A stretch of DNA of 64,000 nt from Synechococcus sp. PROS-U-1 (GCF_014279755.1 NZ_CP047951.1:2294001-2358000); one strand, 5' to 3'; numbered from the stretch's first letter, positions 1 to 8,462 are shown. The notes: generated by a model from the letters alone, not told the origin. Made by a program: numbers and translations.

Positions 1-49
1 GCTGGCGTTGGGCAGGGTGCTGGTCACGGATCCACGTTGGAGCGTCGGC

Positions 50-1021
50 TCAGCGTAAGCAGGCGATCACACGGTGCCGTGGGTCGCAGGCACGGATGCT
101 GGGATTCCGGAACCCGGCCTCCTCCAGCGCTGCGGGCAAATCCAGGGCGAAATACTGCTCGAGGAAGGGCTCTGTGCTCTTGAGCAATGTGGCCACCGGC
201 GCCGGCAAACGCTGCAGCACGGACGAGCCAGGGTCCTGATCCACCATCAGCAGAACACCACCGGGGCGCAGCAGCCGGAACGCTTCGGCCAAAACAGCGC
301 GGGTCGCGGCCTGGGGGAGCTCATGACAGACGAACTGCAGGCTGATCAGATCCACCGAAGCTGTGGCCAGGCCGGTGGATTCCGCGGCGGCATGGCGCCA
401 GTCGTGCACCAGCCCCTGGGGATCGCGCACGCGGGCCACCGACAACATCTCGGGCGACAGATCCAAGCCGATCAACGTCGGAGGGAGAACAGCATTCGCG
501 GCGGCACGGGCGTTCAACCAACGGGCCAAGGCCTGGGTGCTCACCCCCACGGAACAGCCCAGATCCACCACGCAATCGATCGAAGCAGGCAGCAACGGAT
601 CCGCCACGGCATGGATGGCATCACGAAGCCGGGTCTGCGCCTCAGCGGGCTGCAGCGGGTCATCTGGCCAGACCCGCAGGGCCATGGCATCCGTGGCTTG
701 CTCGGCTTCAGCAGCAGCCTGCCAACAGAGATTGCCCTGTTCGTAGGCATGAAATCGGGACAGGTAATAGGCCGGCGGGGTGAGACCAACCGTGGTGCTG
801 GCAGCCAGCAGCGGTTCTGCCGCCTGCTGCAGCTCCCGGCGTCGGGCCCGCCAGGGAATGCCGTTGCGCTCTGCCGTGCGAATGATCAGCTGCCGTGCCT
901 GAAAAAACAGTGGACGCCTGAGCAGACCGATGCCGATTAACCCTTCGATAAAGCGACCAAGGCCGCGGCTGGAATCAGCCCAGCGGGGCGTGGAGGCTTC
1001 AGGGGGCGTGGCGGTGGTCAT
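50..1021 (-). CDS. Class I SAM-dependent methyltransferase
   Basis: A 323-residue protein with a class I (Rossmann) methyltransferase domain in its C-terminal half. Motif I VVDLGCSVGVSTQAL is at about residues 151-165, the acidic loop GLDLSPEML is near 187, and the post-motif III segment LRPGGVLLMVD is near 255. The first 140 residues are helical and include a possible amphipathic stretch (GLIGIGLLRRPLFF). The substrate cannot be told from sequence; a small molecule is more likely than RNA because no RNA-binding domain is seen. I chose ATG at 1021; a TTG two codons upstream is possible. It is divergent from the SUI1 gene, with under 30 nt between them. The family is certain, the function unknown. 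Confidence 0.85.
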   Translation of the reverse strand: MTTATPPEASTPRWADSSRGLGRFIEGLIGIGLLRRPLFFQARQLIIRTAERNGIPWRARRRELQQAAEPLLAASTTVGLTPPAYYLSRFHAYEQGNLCWQAAAEAEQATDAMALRVWPDDPLQPAEAQTRLRDAIHAVADPLLPASIDCVVDLGCSVGVSTQALARWLNARAAANAVLPPTLIGLDLSPEMLSVARVRDPQGLVHDWRHAAAESTGLATASVDLISLQFVCHELPQAATRAVLAEAFRLLRPGGVLLMVDQDPGSSVLQRLPAPVATLLKSTEPFLEQYFALDLPAALEEAGFRNPSIRACDPRHRVIACLR

Positions 1022-1050
1022 CGACAATGCAACTCGGTTGCGAGGGGTGG

Positions 1051-1377
1051 ATGCCGAAGGGAGGCTGGCAGGAATTCAGCAGTGCCGACAGTCTGCAGCG
1101 ACCGAGCGGGCCTGCGGCGGAGCCCACAGCAAAGTCTCAGCAAATGGTGCGGGTGCAGCCCACCCGCGGCGGCAAGGGGGGGAAGACCGTGACGGTGATC
1201 CGTGGCTTGGAACTTGATCCAGCCGGCTTCAAGACCCTGCTGAAGAAGCTCAAAACACGCATCGGCAGTGGCGGCACCGCCAAGGACGGCGTGATCGAAC
1301 TTCAAGGGGATCAGGTGGATCTGGCGCTCGAGCTGCTCAGCAAGGAGGGGTATCGACCGAAACGGGCTGGGGGTTAG
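1051..1377 (+). CDS. SUI1/eIF1-type translation factor
   Basis: A 108-residue protein whose second half is a SUI1 (eIF1/YciH) domain: VRVQPTRGGKGGKTVTVIRG, then LKKLKTRIGSGGTAKDGVIE and a C-terminal GYRPKRAGG. The bacterial family is small and thought to influence start-site selection or 30S subunit function, but its role in cyanobacteria is not established. Start at ATG 1051 is preferred over ATG 1027 because a GAGGGG Shine-Dalgarno-like run lies a few bases upstream and the 1027 codon would abut the divergent methyltransferase start. cysC follows about 30 nt downstream on the same strand, so co-transcription is likely. Confidence 0.88.
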   Translation: MPKGGWQEFSSADSLQRPSGPAAEPTAKSQQMVRVQPTRGGKGGKTVTVIRGLELDPAGFKTLLKKLKTRIGSGGTAKDGVIELQGDQVDLALELLSKEGYRPKRAGG

Positions 1378-1408
1378 GGGAGAATGGCCGCCAATTCTTG
1401 CCTTGGCC

Positions 1409-2053
1409 ATGACCGCCAGCCCCACCTACGGAGAACTCACCAACCAGGGTGCGTCCACCAACATCGCCTGGCACGAAGCCTCCGTCGGCCGAGACGAGCG
1501 GTCGAAACAGCGCGGCCACCGCAGCGCCATCCTCTGGTTCACGGGACTTTCCGGTTCCGGCAAGAGCACCCTGGCCAATGCTGTGAACGCAGCTCTGTTT
1601 GAACGGGGGCTCGCCACCTATGTGCTGGATGGGGACAACATCCGCCATGGCCTCTGCAAGGACCTGGGCTTCTCCGATGCTGACCGTGAAGAGAACATCC
1701 GTCGCATCGGTGAAGTAGCCAAGTTGTTCCTGGATGCCGGCGTCATCGTGCTGACCGCCTTCGTCTCCCCCTTCCGCGCTGATCGCGACAAAGCCCGTGA
1801 CCTTGTGGAAGACGGTGACTTCCTTGAGGTGTACTGCGCCGCCGATCTCGATGTCTGCGAATCCCGCGATCCCAAAGGCCTCTACGCCAAAGCACGGGCG
1901 GGTCAAATCAAGGAATTCACAGGCATCTCCAGCCCCTACGAGGCACCGGAGACGCCCGAGCTGAAGATCGATACCGGCAAACAGGATCTGTCCGACTCCG
2001 TAGACCTGGTAATCAAAGCGCTCCAGGAGCGGGGGGTGATTCCGGCAGCCTGA
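1409..2053 (+). CDS. cysC: Adenylylsulfate (APS) kinase
   Basis: Phosphorylates adenosine 5'-phosphosulfate to PAPS in sulfate assimilation. The 214-residue protein has the P-loop FTGLSGSGKST at about residues 44-54, the APS-contacting DGDNIRHGL and DADREENIRRIGEVAK segments, and the lid region FVSPFRADRD; this is a full single-domain kinase with no ATP sulfurylase fusion. ATG 1409 is chosen over an in-frame TTG at 1403. It follows the SUI1 gene on the same strand. Its 3' end overlaps the convergent PerM-type gene by about 41 nt. Confidence 0.95.
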   Translation: MTASPTYGELTNQGASTNIAWHEASVGRDERSKQRGHRSAILWFTGLSGSGKSTLANAVNAALFERGLATYVLDGDNIRHGLCKDLGFSDADREENIRRIGEVAKLFLDAGVIVLTAFVSPFRADRDKARDLVEDGDFLEVYCAADLDVCESRDPKGLYAKARAGQIKEFTGISSPYEAPETPELKIDTGKQDLSDSVDLVIKALQERGVIPAA

Positions 2054-3092
2054 GGTCACCGGCCCTGGCGGCATCGGCCAGGGTTTTGATGCAACTGGCC
2101 ACAGGGACTGCCAGCAGCAGTCCCAGCAGATCACCCACACCGGTGATGGCTCCCACCCGGGCGCCGATCGGCAAGGCGATCAGCAGCCAGGCCGGTTGCA
2201 AGCCCACGATGCTTCCCATCAGCCGCGGCTGGATCACTTGATCCACGATCTGACCGACGACGATCGCCGCGGCGAGTAGCTCGAGGCCCGTGCGGGGATC
2301 CTGGACCGCCAGGACTGCACTGACAGAGACGATCGACACGGCACTGGCGTAGGGCACCAGGGTGGTCAAACCGATCAACACGGCGAACAACACGCCGTAG
2401 GGAATCTTCAGGGCGGTGAACACCAGGAGCTGTCCGCCACTGAGGATCAAGGCCAGCACCACCTGTCCGGCGAAGTAACCGCGAAAGGTGCGCTCCAAGG
2501 TCGTCTGCACCAGATTCCGCCAGCGGTCCGGCAACCATCGGACCAAACCATCAACGATCGGATCCGCCCCGAGCAGCAGGAAGACCGCCAGCACCAGCAC
2601 GATCACCACATTGATCGTGGTACCGACCGTTGCCCCTAACAGACCCAACAAGCGCTGACTCAGCTGCGTGGCCAGACGACTGAACTGGGACACCAGATCA
2701 CTGCTGAGATCCGCGAAATCGGCGGGCAGGCCATGGTCCACCGCCCAAAGCTGACCCCGGTCGATCCACTGCTCTGCTGCCGTCAGCAGAGACGGCGATG
2801 CACTGATCAATTGGCTGAGCTGTTCAATCAGCAGCGGCACCAGGGCCACGGCCGCCCAAACCAAGAGCCCCAAGGTCAACAGAACCACGCTGACGATGGC
2901 CCAGCCGCGGGCAAGACCCCGTTGCGCGAGCCAGCGGCAGGGCAAGTCCAACAAAAAGGCGATCAAAGCCGCGGTGAGGAACAGCCCGGGGAAGGGTGCG
3001 AACTGCACCAGCAAACGCTTGATCACAAAGGCGTTCAAACCCAGAACAGGCAGCAGAAGGCCGAGACGCAGCCAGGCCGGCCAGGGAGTCAT
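2013..3092 (-). CDS. AI-2E/PerM-family membrane transporter
   Basis: A 359-residue membrane protein of the AI-2E family transporter group (formerly UPF0118/PerM). It has hydrophobic pairs at the N-terminus (LRLGLLLPVLGLNAFVIKRL and LTAALIAFLLDLP), a long amphipathic middle segment and a C-terminal cluster of helices with GLTTLVPYASAV and ILSGGQLLVF. Members have been linked to autoinducer-2 export or ion antiport, but the substrate cannot be predicted. The 3' end overlaps cysC on the opposite strand. The unidentified membrane protein gene ends 21 nt upstream on the same strand, so the two may be co-transcribed with purE. Confidence 0.88.
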   Translation of the reverse strand: MTPWPAWLRLGLLLPVLGLNAFVIKRLLVQFAPFPGLFLTAALIAFLLDLPCRWLAQRGLARGWAIVSVVLLTLGLLVWAAVALVPLLIEQLSQLISASPSLLTAAEQWIDRGQLWAVDHGLPADFADLSSDLVSQFSRLATQLSQRLLGLLGATVGTTINVVIVLVLAVFLLLGADPIVDGLVRWLPDRWRNLVQTTLERTFRGYFAGQVVLALILSGGQLLVFTALKIPYGVLFAVLIGLTTLVPYASAVSIVSVSAVLAVQDPRTGLELLAAAIVVGQIVDQVIQPRLMGSIVGLQPAWLLIALPIGARVGAITGVGDLLGLLLAVPVASCIKTLADAARAGDLRLPESPPAPGAL

Positions 3093-3113
3093 GGCAACGA
3101 TGAGGCGTGTCGA

Positions 3114-3743
3114 TCAGTGCGGCTCAAGGGAAGACGGCTTGGAGGCGGCACTGACGTAATGGCACCAAAAACTGAGCCAGGACGCAATCCCGAGGAACTT
3201 GAATCCCTCCTCAAAAACCTGCACCGTCTCGTAGGAGTTCGGCCACAGCCCCTGAAGGGCATCGGTCAGAACCGACAGACCCAACAGCACAACGGATATC
3301 AAAAAGGTGTCACCACCGAAGCGCCGCAGGGGGCCACGGAAGCGGAACAAGAGCAGTCCTGTAAAGAAGGCGTAGGTGATGTAGAGGAACGCCTCACCGA
3401 GATAGCGGTCATGCACCAGGAACATGTCGTCGAGGCAAAGCCACAGTGAGAAACCACCACCGCAGAAGGCGAATTGGCGGTTCAGAACGGAGCCCTGGAT
3501 CTGCCGGGTGGATGCCGCAAACAAGGCAATGGCAGCTGCCGCCATCCAGAGCAAGTAGCCCACGCTGGAGAGAAAACCCTCTCCCAGAGGCGCCTTGCAG
3601 GACTGGGCCAGATCCTTCAGGACCAATTTGGCGCTGATGCCCTCTGAAGCGCTCCAGACCAACGCGACCGCATAGACAACGATCGCCGGCACCACCGCCC
3701 AAAGCAGCGTGGAACGAAGCGTGGAGCGAACGAGAACACTCAT
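3114..3743 (-). CDS. Unidentified multi-pass membrane protein with acidic/His motifs
   Basis: I do not recognise this 209-residue protein. It has about six hydrophobic segments (roughly residues 12-32, 58-77, 90-104, 117-133, 147-165 and 182-198). Charged residues sit in or beside the membrane: LCLDDMFLVHD (D105, D106, H111, D112), E117, D161, FEEGFKFLG (E178, E179) and FWCHY (H195). Buried Asp/His/Glu sets like this resemble metal-dependent integral-membrane hydrolases, which is inference only. The start overlaps the purE stop by 4 nt (ATGA), so the two are translationally coupled. The family, if any, is unknown. Confidence 0.75.
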   Translation of the reverse strand: MSVLVRSTLRSTLLWAVVPAIVVYAVALVWSASEGISAKLVLKDLAQSCKAPLGEGFLSSVGYLLWMAAAAIALFAASTRQIQGSVLNRQFAFCGGGFSLWLCLDDMFLVHDRYLGEAFLYITYAFFTGLLLFRFRGPLRRFGGDTFLISVVLLGLSVLTDALQGLWPNSYETVQVFEEGFKFLGIASWLSFWCHYVSAASKPSSLEPH

Positions 3744-4294
3744 GAATCCATCTGAGAGAGGTATTCCGTGCTGCCTAGATCAACCAGGCGCGCATCCTTG
3801 GCCACCACAGCATCGTGGAGGCTGCTGCGGTAGGCCTCAAGTTTCTGGGCCAGGCCAGAATCCGCTACCGAGAGGATCTGAGCCGCCAGCAAGCCGGCAT
3901 TGAGGCCCCCACCGATGGCGACGGTGGCCACCGGAATCCCGCCGGGCATCTGCACGATCGAGTGGAGGGAATCGACCCCGGAGAGCGCCCGACTTTTCAC
4001 CGGCACGCCGATCACCGGCAGCGTGGTAAGGGCAGCCACCATGCCCGGGAGATGGGCCGCCCCGCCGGCACCGGCGACGATCACACCGAAACTCTGATCA
4101 CGGGCAGCCTTGGCGAAGCTCACCATCTCCAACGGCGTGCGATGGGCCGACAGCACCCGAACCTCCACCTCCACCCCCAGCTCGCGCAGGATGGCGGCAG
4201 CGGGTTCCATGGTGGGCAAGTCAGAGTCACTTCCCATCACAACGGCAACTCGGGGGAGCACTGGCGGCACAACGCAGAGGGGCAAGACTGCCAT
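3740..4294 (-). CDS. purE: N5-carboxyaminoimidazole ribonucleotide mutase
   Basis: PurE class I, converting N5-CAIR to CAIR in purine synthesis. The 184-residue protein carries the family signatures [12 protein letters not shown] (phosphate loop), VLSAHRTP (catalytic His), [14 protein letters not shown] and [17 protein letters not shown]. The first dozen residues ([12 protein letters not shown]) are unlike most family members, so the true start may be slightly downstream. It is divergent from nagA, with the starts only 12 nt apart, and its stop overlaps the next minus-strand gene by 4 nt. Confidence 0.95.
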   Translation of the reverse strand: MAVLPLCVVPPVLPRVAVVMGSDSDLPTMEPAAAILRELGVEVEVRVLSAHRTPLEMVSFAKAARDQSFGVIVAGAGGAAHLPGMVAALTTLPVIGVPVKSRALSGVDSLHSIVQMPGGIPVATVAIGGGLNAGLLAAQILSVADSGLAQKLEAYRSSLHDAVVAKDARLVDLGSTEYLSQMDS

Positions 4295-4305
4295 CGTCTC
4301 CCCCC

Positions 4306-5481
4306 ATGGCTGCCGAGGCCAGTGTTGCGTTGATGCACCGGATCACCAACGTTCGTTTGCCTGCCCCCCTGCCTGGTGAGGGGGACCAGCGCTATGCCAT
4401 CGACCTCAACGACCAGGGGCTGATCTGCCGCATCGGCGCGATGGAGGCCGATGAGCGAACAGCGGATGCGGACTGGAACGGCAACTGGCTCAGCCCCCGG
4501 GGTGTTGACCTCCAGATCAATGGCGGATTGGGACTGGCCTTTCCGGAACTGACTCCGGCAGATCTGCCCAGGCTGGAGGAGCTCCTCGACCTGCTGTGGC
4601 GTGATGGCGTGGAGGCGATCGCGCCGACCCTGGTGACCTGCGGCATCGCGCCGTTGCGCCAGGCCCTGGCCGTGCTGCAGCAGGCGCGGCAACAGCACCC
4701 GCCCGGCCGTTGCCGGCTGCTGGGGGCCCATCTGGAGGGACCATTTCTGGCGGAGGCCCGCCGCGGTGCCCATCCCCGTGAGCACCTCGCGAACCCCAGC
4801 CTGGAGGCTCTCGAGGAACGAATCGGTGGGTTCGAAACGGAGATTGCCCTGGTCACCCTGGCCCCTGAACTGGAGGGAGCCGCTGCGGTGATCGAACGGC
4901 TGCAGGACCTGGGAATCAACGTGGCCCTCGGCCACAGCGCCGCCAATGACGAACAGGCCCGCGCCGGATTCGATCAGGGGGTGGGCATGCTCACCCATGC
5001 CTTCAACGCGATGCCGGGCTTGCACCACCGGGCACCGGGCCCCCTCGGAGAGGCCTGCCGTCGCGGCGGGATTGCCCTGGGGCTGATTGCCGATGGTGTG
5101 CACGTGCACCCCACGATGGCCGCACTGCTGCAACGGCTGGCGCCGGAGCAGATTGTGCTGGTGAGCGATGCCTTGGCCCCCTACGGCCTAACCGACGGGA
5201 AACACCGCTGGGACGAACGGGTGCTGCTGGTGGAAAAGGGCACCTGCCGTCTCAACGACGGCACCCTGGCGGGGGTGACCCTGCCGCAACTGGAGGGGGT
5301 GAAACGGCTGGCCCGCTGGAGCAATGCCCCCAGTGCTGCGATCTGGAGCGCGACAGTGGCGCCGAGACGGGTGATTGGCGATGCAACGCAGTGCATGGAC
5401 GCCCTGATGGGACGACCTCTGACGCAGCTGCTGCGCTGGCGCGAAGAGGAGGATGATCTGCACTGGGCCTGCGCTGCTTAG
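4306..5481 (+). CDS. nagA: N-acetylglucosamine-6-phosphate deacetylase
   Basis: An amidohydrolase-superfamily enzyme that removes acetate from GlcNAc-6-P, usually in amino-sugar or cell-wall recycling. The 391-residue sequence shows the NagA-type QxN motif (GVDLQINGG) in place of HxH, the metal ligand region GAHLEGPFL, the metal histidines in ALGHSAAND and LTHAFNAMPGLHHR, the substrate loop LIADGVHVHP and the catalytic aspartate in LVSDALAPYG. ATG 4306 is used; ATG 4333 is an alternative. No nagB or transporter gene is adjacent, so a recycling role is inference. Confidence 0.92.
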   Translation: MAAEASVALMHRITNVRLPAPLPGEGDQRYAIDLNDQGLICRIGAMEADERTADADWNGNWLSPRGVDLQINGGLGLAFPELTPADLPRLEELLDLLWRDGVEAIAPTLVTCGIAPLRQALAVLQQARQQHPPGRCRLLGAHLEGPFLAEARRGAHPREHLANPSLEALEERIGGFETEIALVTLAPELEGAAAVIERLQDLGINVALGHSAANDEQARAGFDQGVGMLTHAFNAMPGLHHRAPGPLGEACRRGGIALGLIADGVHVHPTMAALLQRLAPEQIVLVSDALAPYGLTDGKHRWDERVLLVEKGTCRLNDGTLAGVTLPQLEGVKRLARWSNAPSAAIWSATVAPRRVIGDATQCMDALMGRPLTQLLRWREEEDDLHWACAA

Positions 5482-5484
5482 GAT
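5479..5484 (+). promoter_or_regulatory. Candidate -10 element of chlM
   Basis: TAGGAT followed by C, 24 nt before the chlM ATG and overlapping the nagA stop region. It matches the TAnnnT -10 pattern seen at several other starts in this window. There is no obvious -35 partner. Confidence 0.4.
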
Positions 5485-5508
5485 CCCGCCGACGCAAACC
5501 CTTCCGCC

Positions 5509-6222
5509 ATGGCCCCCGATCAGCTGCTGGAGCAGAAACAGGCCGAGAAGAAAGAGGTGAAGGGCTATTTCGAAACCACGGGTTTCGACCGCTGGAACCG
5601 CATCTACAGCGACAGCGATGACGTGAACAAGGTGCAGCGCAACATCCGCATCGGTCACCAGAAAACCGTTGATGAAGTGCTGGCCTGGATCCAGGAGAGC
5701 GGTGAACTGAGCCAGGCGAGCTTCTGCGACGCCGGCTGCGGCGTGGGCAGCCTGAGCCTGCCGCTGGCGGCCATGGGAGCGGGCTCGATCAGCGCCAGCG
5801 ACATCTCCGAAGCCATGGCCCAGGAAGCAGAGCGCCGGGCCCGCGAAGCTGGCCTCGACATGGCCAAGCTGAACTTCTTCGCCAGCGACCTAGAAAGCCT
5901 GAGCGGCTCGTTCCACACCGTGTGCTGCCTGGATGTGTTCATCCATTACCCCCAGCAGCCGGCCGAGGAGATGGTGAAGCACCTCTGCAGCCTCACCGAG
6001 CAGCGTCTGATCGTGAGCTTTGCGCCTTACACCCCGCTGCTGGCGCTGTTGAAGGGCATCGGCCAGCTGTTCCCCGGCCCCAGCAAAACCACCCGGGCTT
6101 ACACCCTCAAGGAAGACGGCATCGTCAAAGCAGCGGAAGCCTGCGGCTTCAAGCTGGTGCGCCGCAGCCTGAACAAGGCTCCCTTTTACTTCTCGCGCTT
6201 GATCGAGTTCCGCAAGGCCTGA
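5509..6222 (+). CDS. chlM: Mg-protoporphyrin IX O-methyltransferase
   Basis: Methylates the C13 propionate of Mg-protoporphyrin IX, the chlorophyll biosynthesis step after Mg-chelatase. The 237 residues include the ChlM-typical N-terminus with VKGYFETTGFDRWNRIYSD, SAM motif I DAGCGVGSLSLPLA at about residue 75, ASDISEAM, and CLDVFIHYPQQ in the acceptor half. Length and motifs fit the BchM/ChlM family rather than generic methyltransferases. The enzyme acts at the thylakoid or envelope surface. A 15-bp inverted repeat begins 3 nt past the stop. Confidence 0.97.
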   Translation: MAPDQLLEQKQAEKKEVKGYFETTGFDRWNRIYSDSDDVNKVQRNIRIGHQKTVDEVLAWIQESGELSQASFCDAGCGVGSLSLPLAAMGAGSISASDISEAMAQEAERRAREAGLDMAKLNFFASDLESLSGSFHTVCCLDVFIHYPQQPAEEMVKHLCSLTEQRLIVSFAPYTPLLALLKGIGQLFPGPSKTTRAYTLKEDGIVKAAEACGFKLVRRSLNKAPFYFSRLIEFRKA

Positions 6223-7133
6223 TCTCCCTCACTTGGGGGATCCACCTGCAGTGTTGTCTCCCCCAAGTGAGGGGGACCCGAAAGCCGCCAGGCATGCAAC
6301 CGATAGCCCCCATCCCCGGGGGTTGCGGTTGCGGCAATCTCGCGATTGCTGAGATATAGCGGATCCCCCAGCAGCGGACTGCCCAGCTGCGCCAGGTGGA
6401 TGCGGATCTGATGCGGCCGGCCGGTGCTGATCGTCACCTGCAAGCGATCGCCATCGGCCGTGCGCTCCAAAAGCTTCAGTTCGGAATGAGCTGAGAGCCG
6501 ATTGCGGATTGGCACCTCCTCCAGCGGCTCCGGCCCCCAGATCCAACCCAGAAGCGGATGCGGCCGTTCCACCACATCACTGCTCACCGTCAAACACTGT
6601 CCCAACTCCAACCCCGGCACCCGCTGACTCCAGGCCTGGTACACCTTGCGGCACCCCCCATCCGGCCGGAATTGCTTCGACCAAAGGGCGCGGGTCTGCG
6701 GCGTGCGGGCACACACCTGCAGGCCGGAGGTGAAGCGCCCCAAGCGGTGCACCGGCCGCGCGCCGGTGGGTTTCAGCAAGGAGGTGAGCGTATGGCGCAG
6801 GAAGCCACCACCGGGCATCACCGGCAACCCCGAGGGCTTGTTGATCACCAGCAGGTCGCCGTCGTCGTGGATCGTCTCCCATTGATCAGGGATCGCCTCC
6901 TCCCACCAGGGCGGCCGGTGCCAGCAGAGAGTCTCCCCACCCTGCAGCGCTCGGTCCTCTCTGAGAACCACTCCGTTCCAATCCAGCTCACCCGCCACAA
7001 TTCGCTGGCGCCACATCACCCCATCGGAGTGGCGGTAGCGATCGGCCAGCCAATCACTCACCAACAGACCGGCATCGGAAGTCGGCACCTGATCGCGGTA
7101 GGTCCAGCCGTCGTTCAGAGCAGCCGGCTTCAA
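6186..7133 (-). CDS. RluA-family pseudouridine synthase-like protein, catalytic Asp replaced
   Basis: A 315-residue protein of the RluA superfamily. It has an S4-like N-terminal part (RIVAGELDWNGVVL), the core block LLVINKPSGLPVMPGGG, and the late block TGRPHQIRIHLAQLGSPLLGDPLY. The catalytic motif, normally HRLDRxTSG, reads HRLGRFTSG: codon GGG at 6738-6740 gives Gly where the nucleophilic Asp is expected. The protein may therefore be inactive on RNA, use another acid, or have a binding role. I recall HRLGRxTSG variants in plant and cyanobacterial relatives, so this may be a subfamily trait. The 3' end overlaps chlM by 37 nt; the start overlaps the upstream response-regulator stop by 4 nt. 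Confidence 0.85.
   Translation of the reverse strand: MKPAALNDGWTYRDQVPTSDAGLLVSDWLADRYRHSDGVMWRQRIVAGELDWNGVVLREDRALQGGETLCWHRPPWWEEAIPDQWETIHDDGDLLVINKPSGLPVMPGGGFLRHTLTSLLKPTGARPVHRLGRFTSGLQVCARTPQTRALWSKQFRPDGGCRKVYQAWSQRVPGLELGQCLTVSSDVVERPHPLLGWIWGPEPLEEVPIRNRLSAHSELKLLERTADGDRLQVTISTGRPHQIRIHLAQLGSPLLGDPLYLSNREIAATATPGDGGYRLHAWRLSGPPHLGETTLQVDPPSEGDQALRNSIKREK
6226..6273. terminator. 15-bp inverted repeat, candidate bidirectional terminator
   Basis: The arms at 6226-6240 (CCCTCACTTGGGGGA) and 6259-6273 are perfectly complementary with an 18-nt loop. It starts 3 nt after the chlM stop, where a transcription end is expected. No clear T-tract follows on either strand. It also lies inside the C-terminal coding end of the convergent RluA-type gene, so it is translated on the other strand. 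Confidence 0.5.
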
Positions 7134-7867
7134 GTGACCAGGCGATGCTCCAGGGCATAACGCACCAGTTCCGTGCGACTGGAGGTGCCGGTTTTATTGA
7201 ACAGCCGGCTCACGTATTTCTCGACATTGCGAATTGACGTCTCCAGCTGGCGGGCAATTTCTTTGTTCATCAGGCCTTCGGCCACCAGCTGCAGCACGCT
7301 CGCCTCCCGCGGCGTGAAGCTGTGCACCACCGGCTCAGTGGACGGCAGCGCTTCGGCCTGGGCCAGCAGCGAGCGGATCTCAGTGATCTGCTTGGCCATC
7401 TGGCCCATATCGGTATCCGCGAAGCGCGCCGCTTCCTGCAACAGCCGTTGCTGACGCTGGGCCACGTTGCGCACCCTGGCGACCAGCTCATCGGGATCGA
7501 ACGGCTTGGGAATGTAGTCATCCACCCCAGCCAGATAACCCTGGGTGCGATCGGCGGTCATTCCCTTAGCGGTGAGAAAGATCACTGGTGTACCGCCGAG
7601 CCGTTCATCCGCCCGCAGTTTCTTCAGCAGCCCATAACCATCCAGCCGCGGCATCATCACGTCGCTGATCACCACATCCGGCAGCATCTGCTGAGCCTTG
7701 GCGAACCCTTCTTCCCCATCCACGGCGGTGGTGACGTCGAAGCCCTCGTCCTCGAGGTAAGCCTGCACCGCCGTGCGCAGGCCCGGCTCATCGTCCACCA
7801 ACAACAGACGCGGGGGCGGCGCCACGGCCTCGGCGGATTCAGCGGTGGGAGTGGGCGCGTCGCTCAT
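7130..7867 (-). CDS. Response regulator, REC plus LuxR/NarL-type HTH
   Basis: A 245-residue two-component regulator. The receiver domain covers about residues 20-135 (LLLVDDEPG acidic pair, phospho-acceptor in VVISDVMMP, conserved Lys in IPKPFD). A linker helix follows, then a LuxR-type helix-turn-helix, FTPREASVLQLVAEGLMNKE to EKYVSRLFNKTGTSSRTEL, at about 182-240. The NarL/FixJ class usually binds DNA as a dimer after phosphorylation. No histidine kinase is nearby, so partner and target are unknown. It overlaps the RluA-type gene by 4 nt, indicating an operon. Confidence 0.93.
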   Translation of the reverse strand: MSDAPTPTAESAEAVAPPPRLLLVDDEPGLRTAVQAYLEDEGFDVTTAVDGEEGFAKAQQMLPDVVISDVMMPRLDGYGLLKKLRADERLGGTPVIFLTAKGMTADRTQGYLAGVDDYIPKPFDPDELVARVRNVAQRQQRLLQEAARFADTDMGQMAKQITEIRSLLAQAEALPSTEPVVHSFTPREASVLQLVAEGLMNKEIARQLETSIRNVEKYVSRLFNKTGTSSRTELVRYALEHRLVT

Positions 7868-7906
7868 GGCCGGAATCGCTCTGGTCGCAATGTATGGAGA
7901 CCGGGC

Positions 7907-8419
7907 TCAACGGGCCAGTGCGGGAAACTGCTCCTGCTGTTCGGGAATCAGGGTTGAAAAGCCCAGATCCAGGGCCTTCTGCCGCAGGGTTGCAGGGTCG
8001 GTTCCCGCGACCTCGGGCACGCATGCCGCCCACCAAACAAGGTGATCCTCCCGGTTGACGTCAGTAATCGGGCCGCCGGGGTTCAAAGTGCGCACGTACA
8101 CCACCAACTGTGTGCGTTTCACCCGCACGGGTTTCGCCGTAGAGCAGTTAACGCTCTCGAAATAGACATTTAGGTCCGAAGCCGACTCCTCCCACAGTTG
8201 ATAACTGCGGGTATCGGGATTTGACGGTGTTGGTTTGACCCCGTAGATCCCGATCGACATGGTGCCAACGGGGGCCGGTCGTTCGATCAGCACCTGAAGA
8301 TCGGCCGGCCGCGATTGCCGCATCTGCTCCAGCACCTGCTCACGATCGAAGCCGCAGACGGGCTGCGCGCAGACCAGCCACCCCAAGCCGAGCAAAGCCA
8401 TCGGCAATCGCAGACTCAT
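7907..8419 (-). CDS. Secreted hypothetical protein
   Basis: Start is set at ATG 8419 because MSLRLPMALLGLGWLVCAQPVCG then reads as a signal peptide; the open frame extends to 8464 but adds a non-signal-like tail. The mature part is about 150 residues with IGIYGVKPTPSNPDTRSYQLW, ESVNCSTAK and LVWWAACVPEVAG, and three cysteines including one in the signal-peptide region. No family recognised; probably periplasmic. It lies 40-odd nt from the cysteine desulfurase reading frame on the other strand. Confidence 0.7.
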   Translation of the reverse strand: MSLRLPMALLGLGWLVCAQPVCGFDREQVLEQMRQSRPADLQVLIERPAPVGTMSIGIYGVKPTPSNPDTRSYQLWEESASDLNVYFESVNCSTAKPVRVKRTQLVVYVRTLNPGGPITDVNREDHLVWWAACVPEVAGTDPATLRQKALDLGFSTLIPEQQEQFPALAR

Positions 8420-8462
8420 GCCCGTGCTGTTCGCAATGCAGCACCATGATCGCAACATCTGC

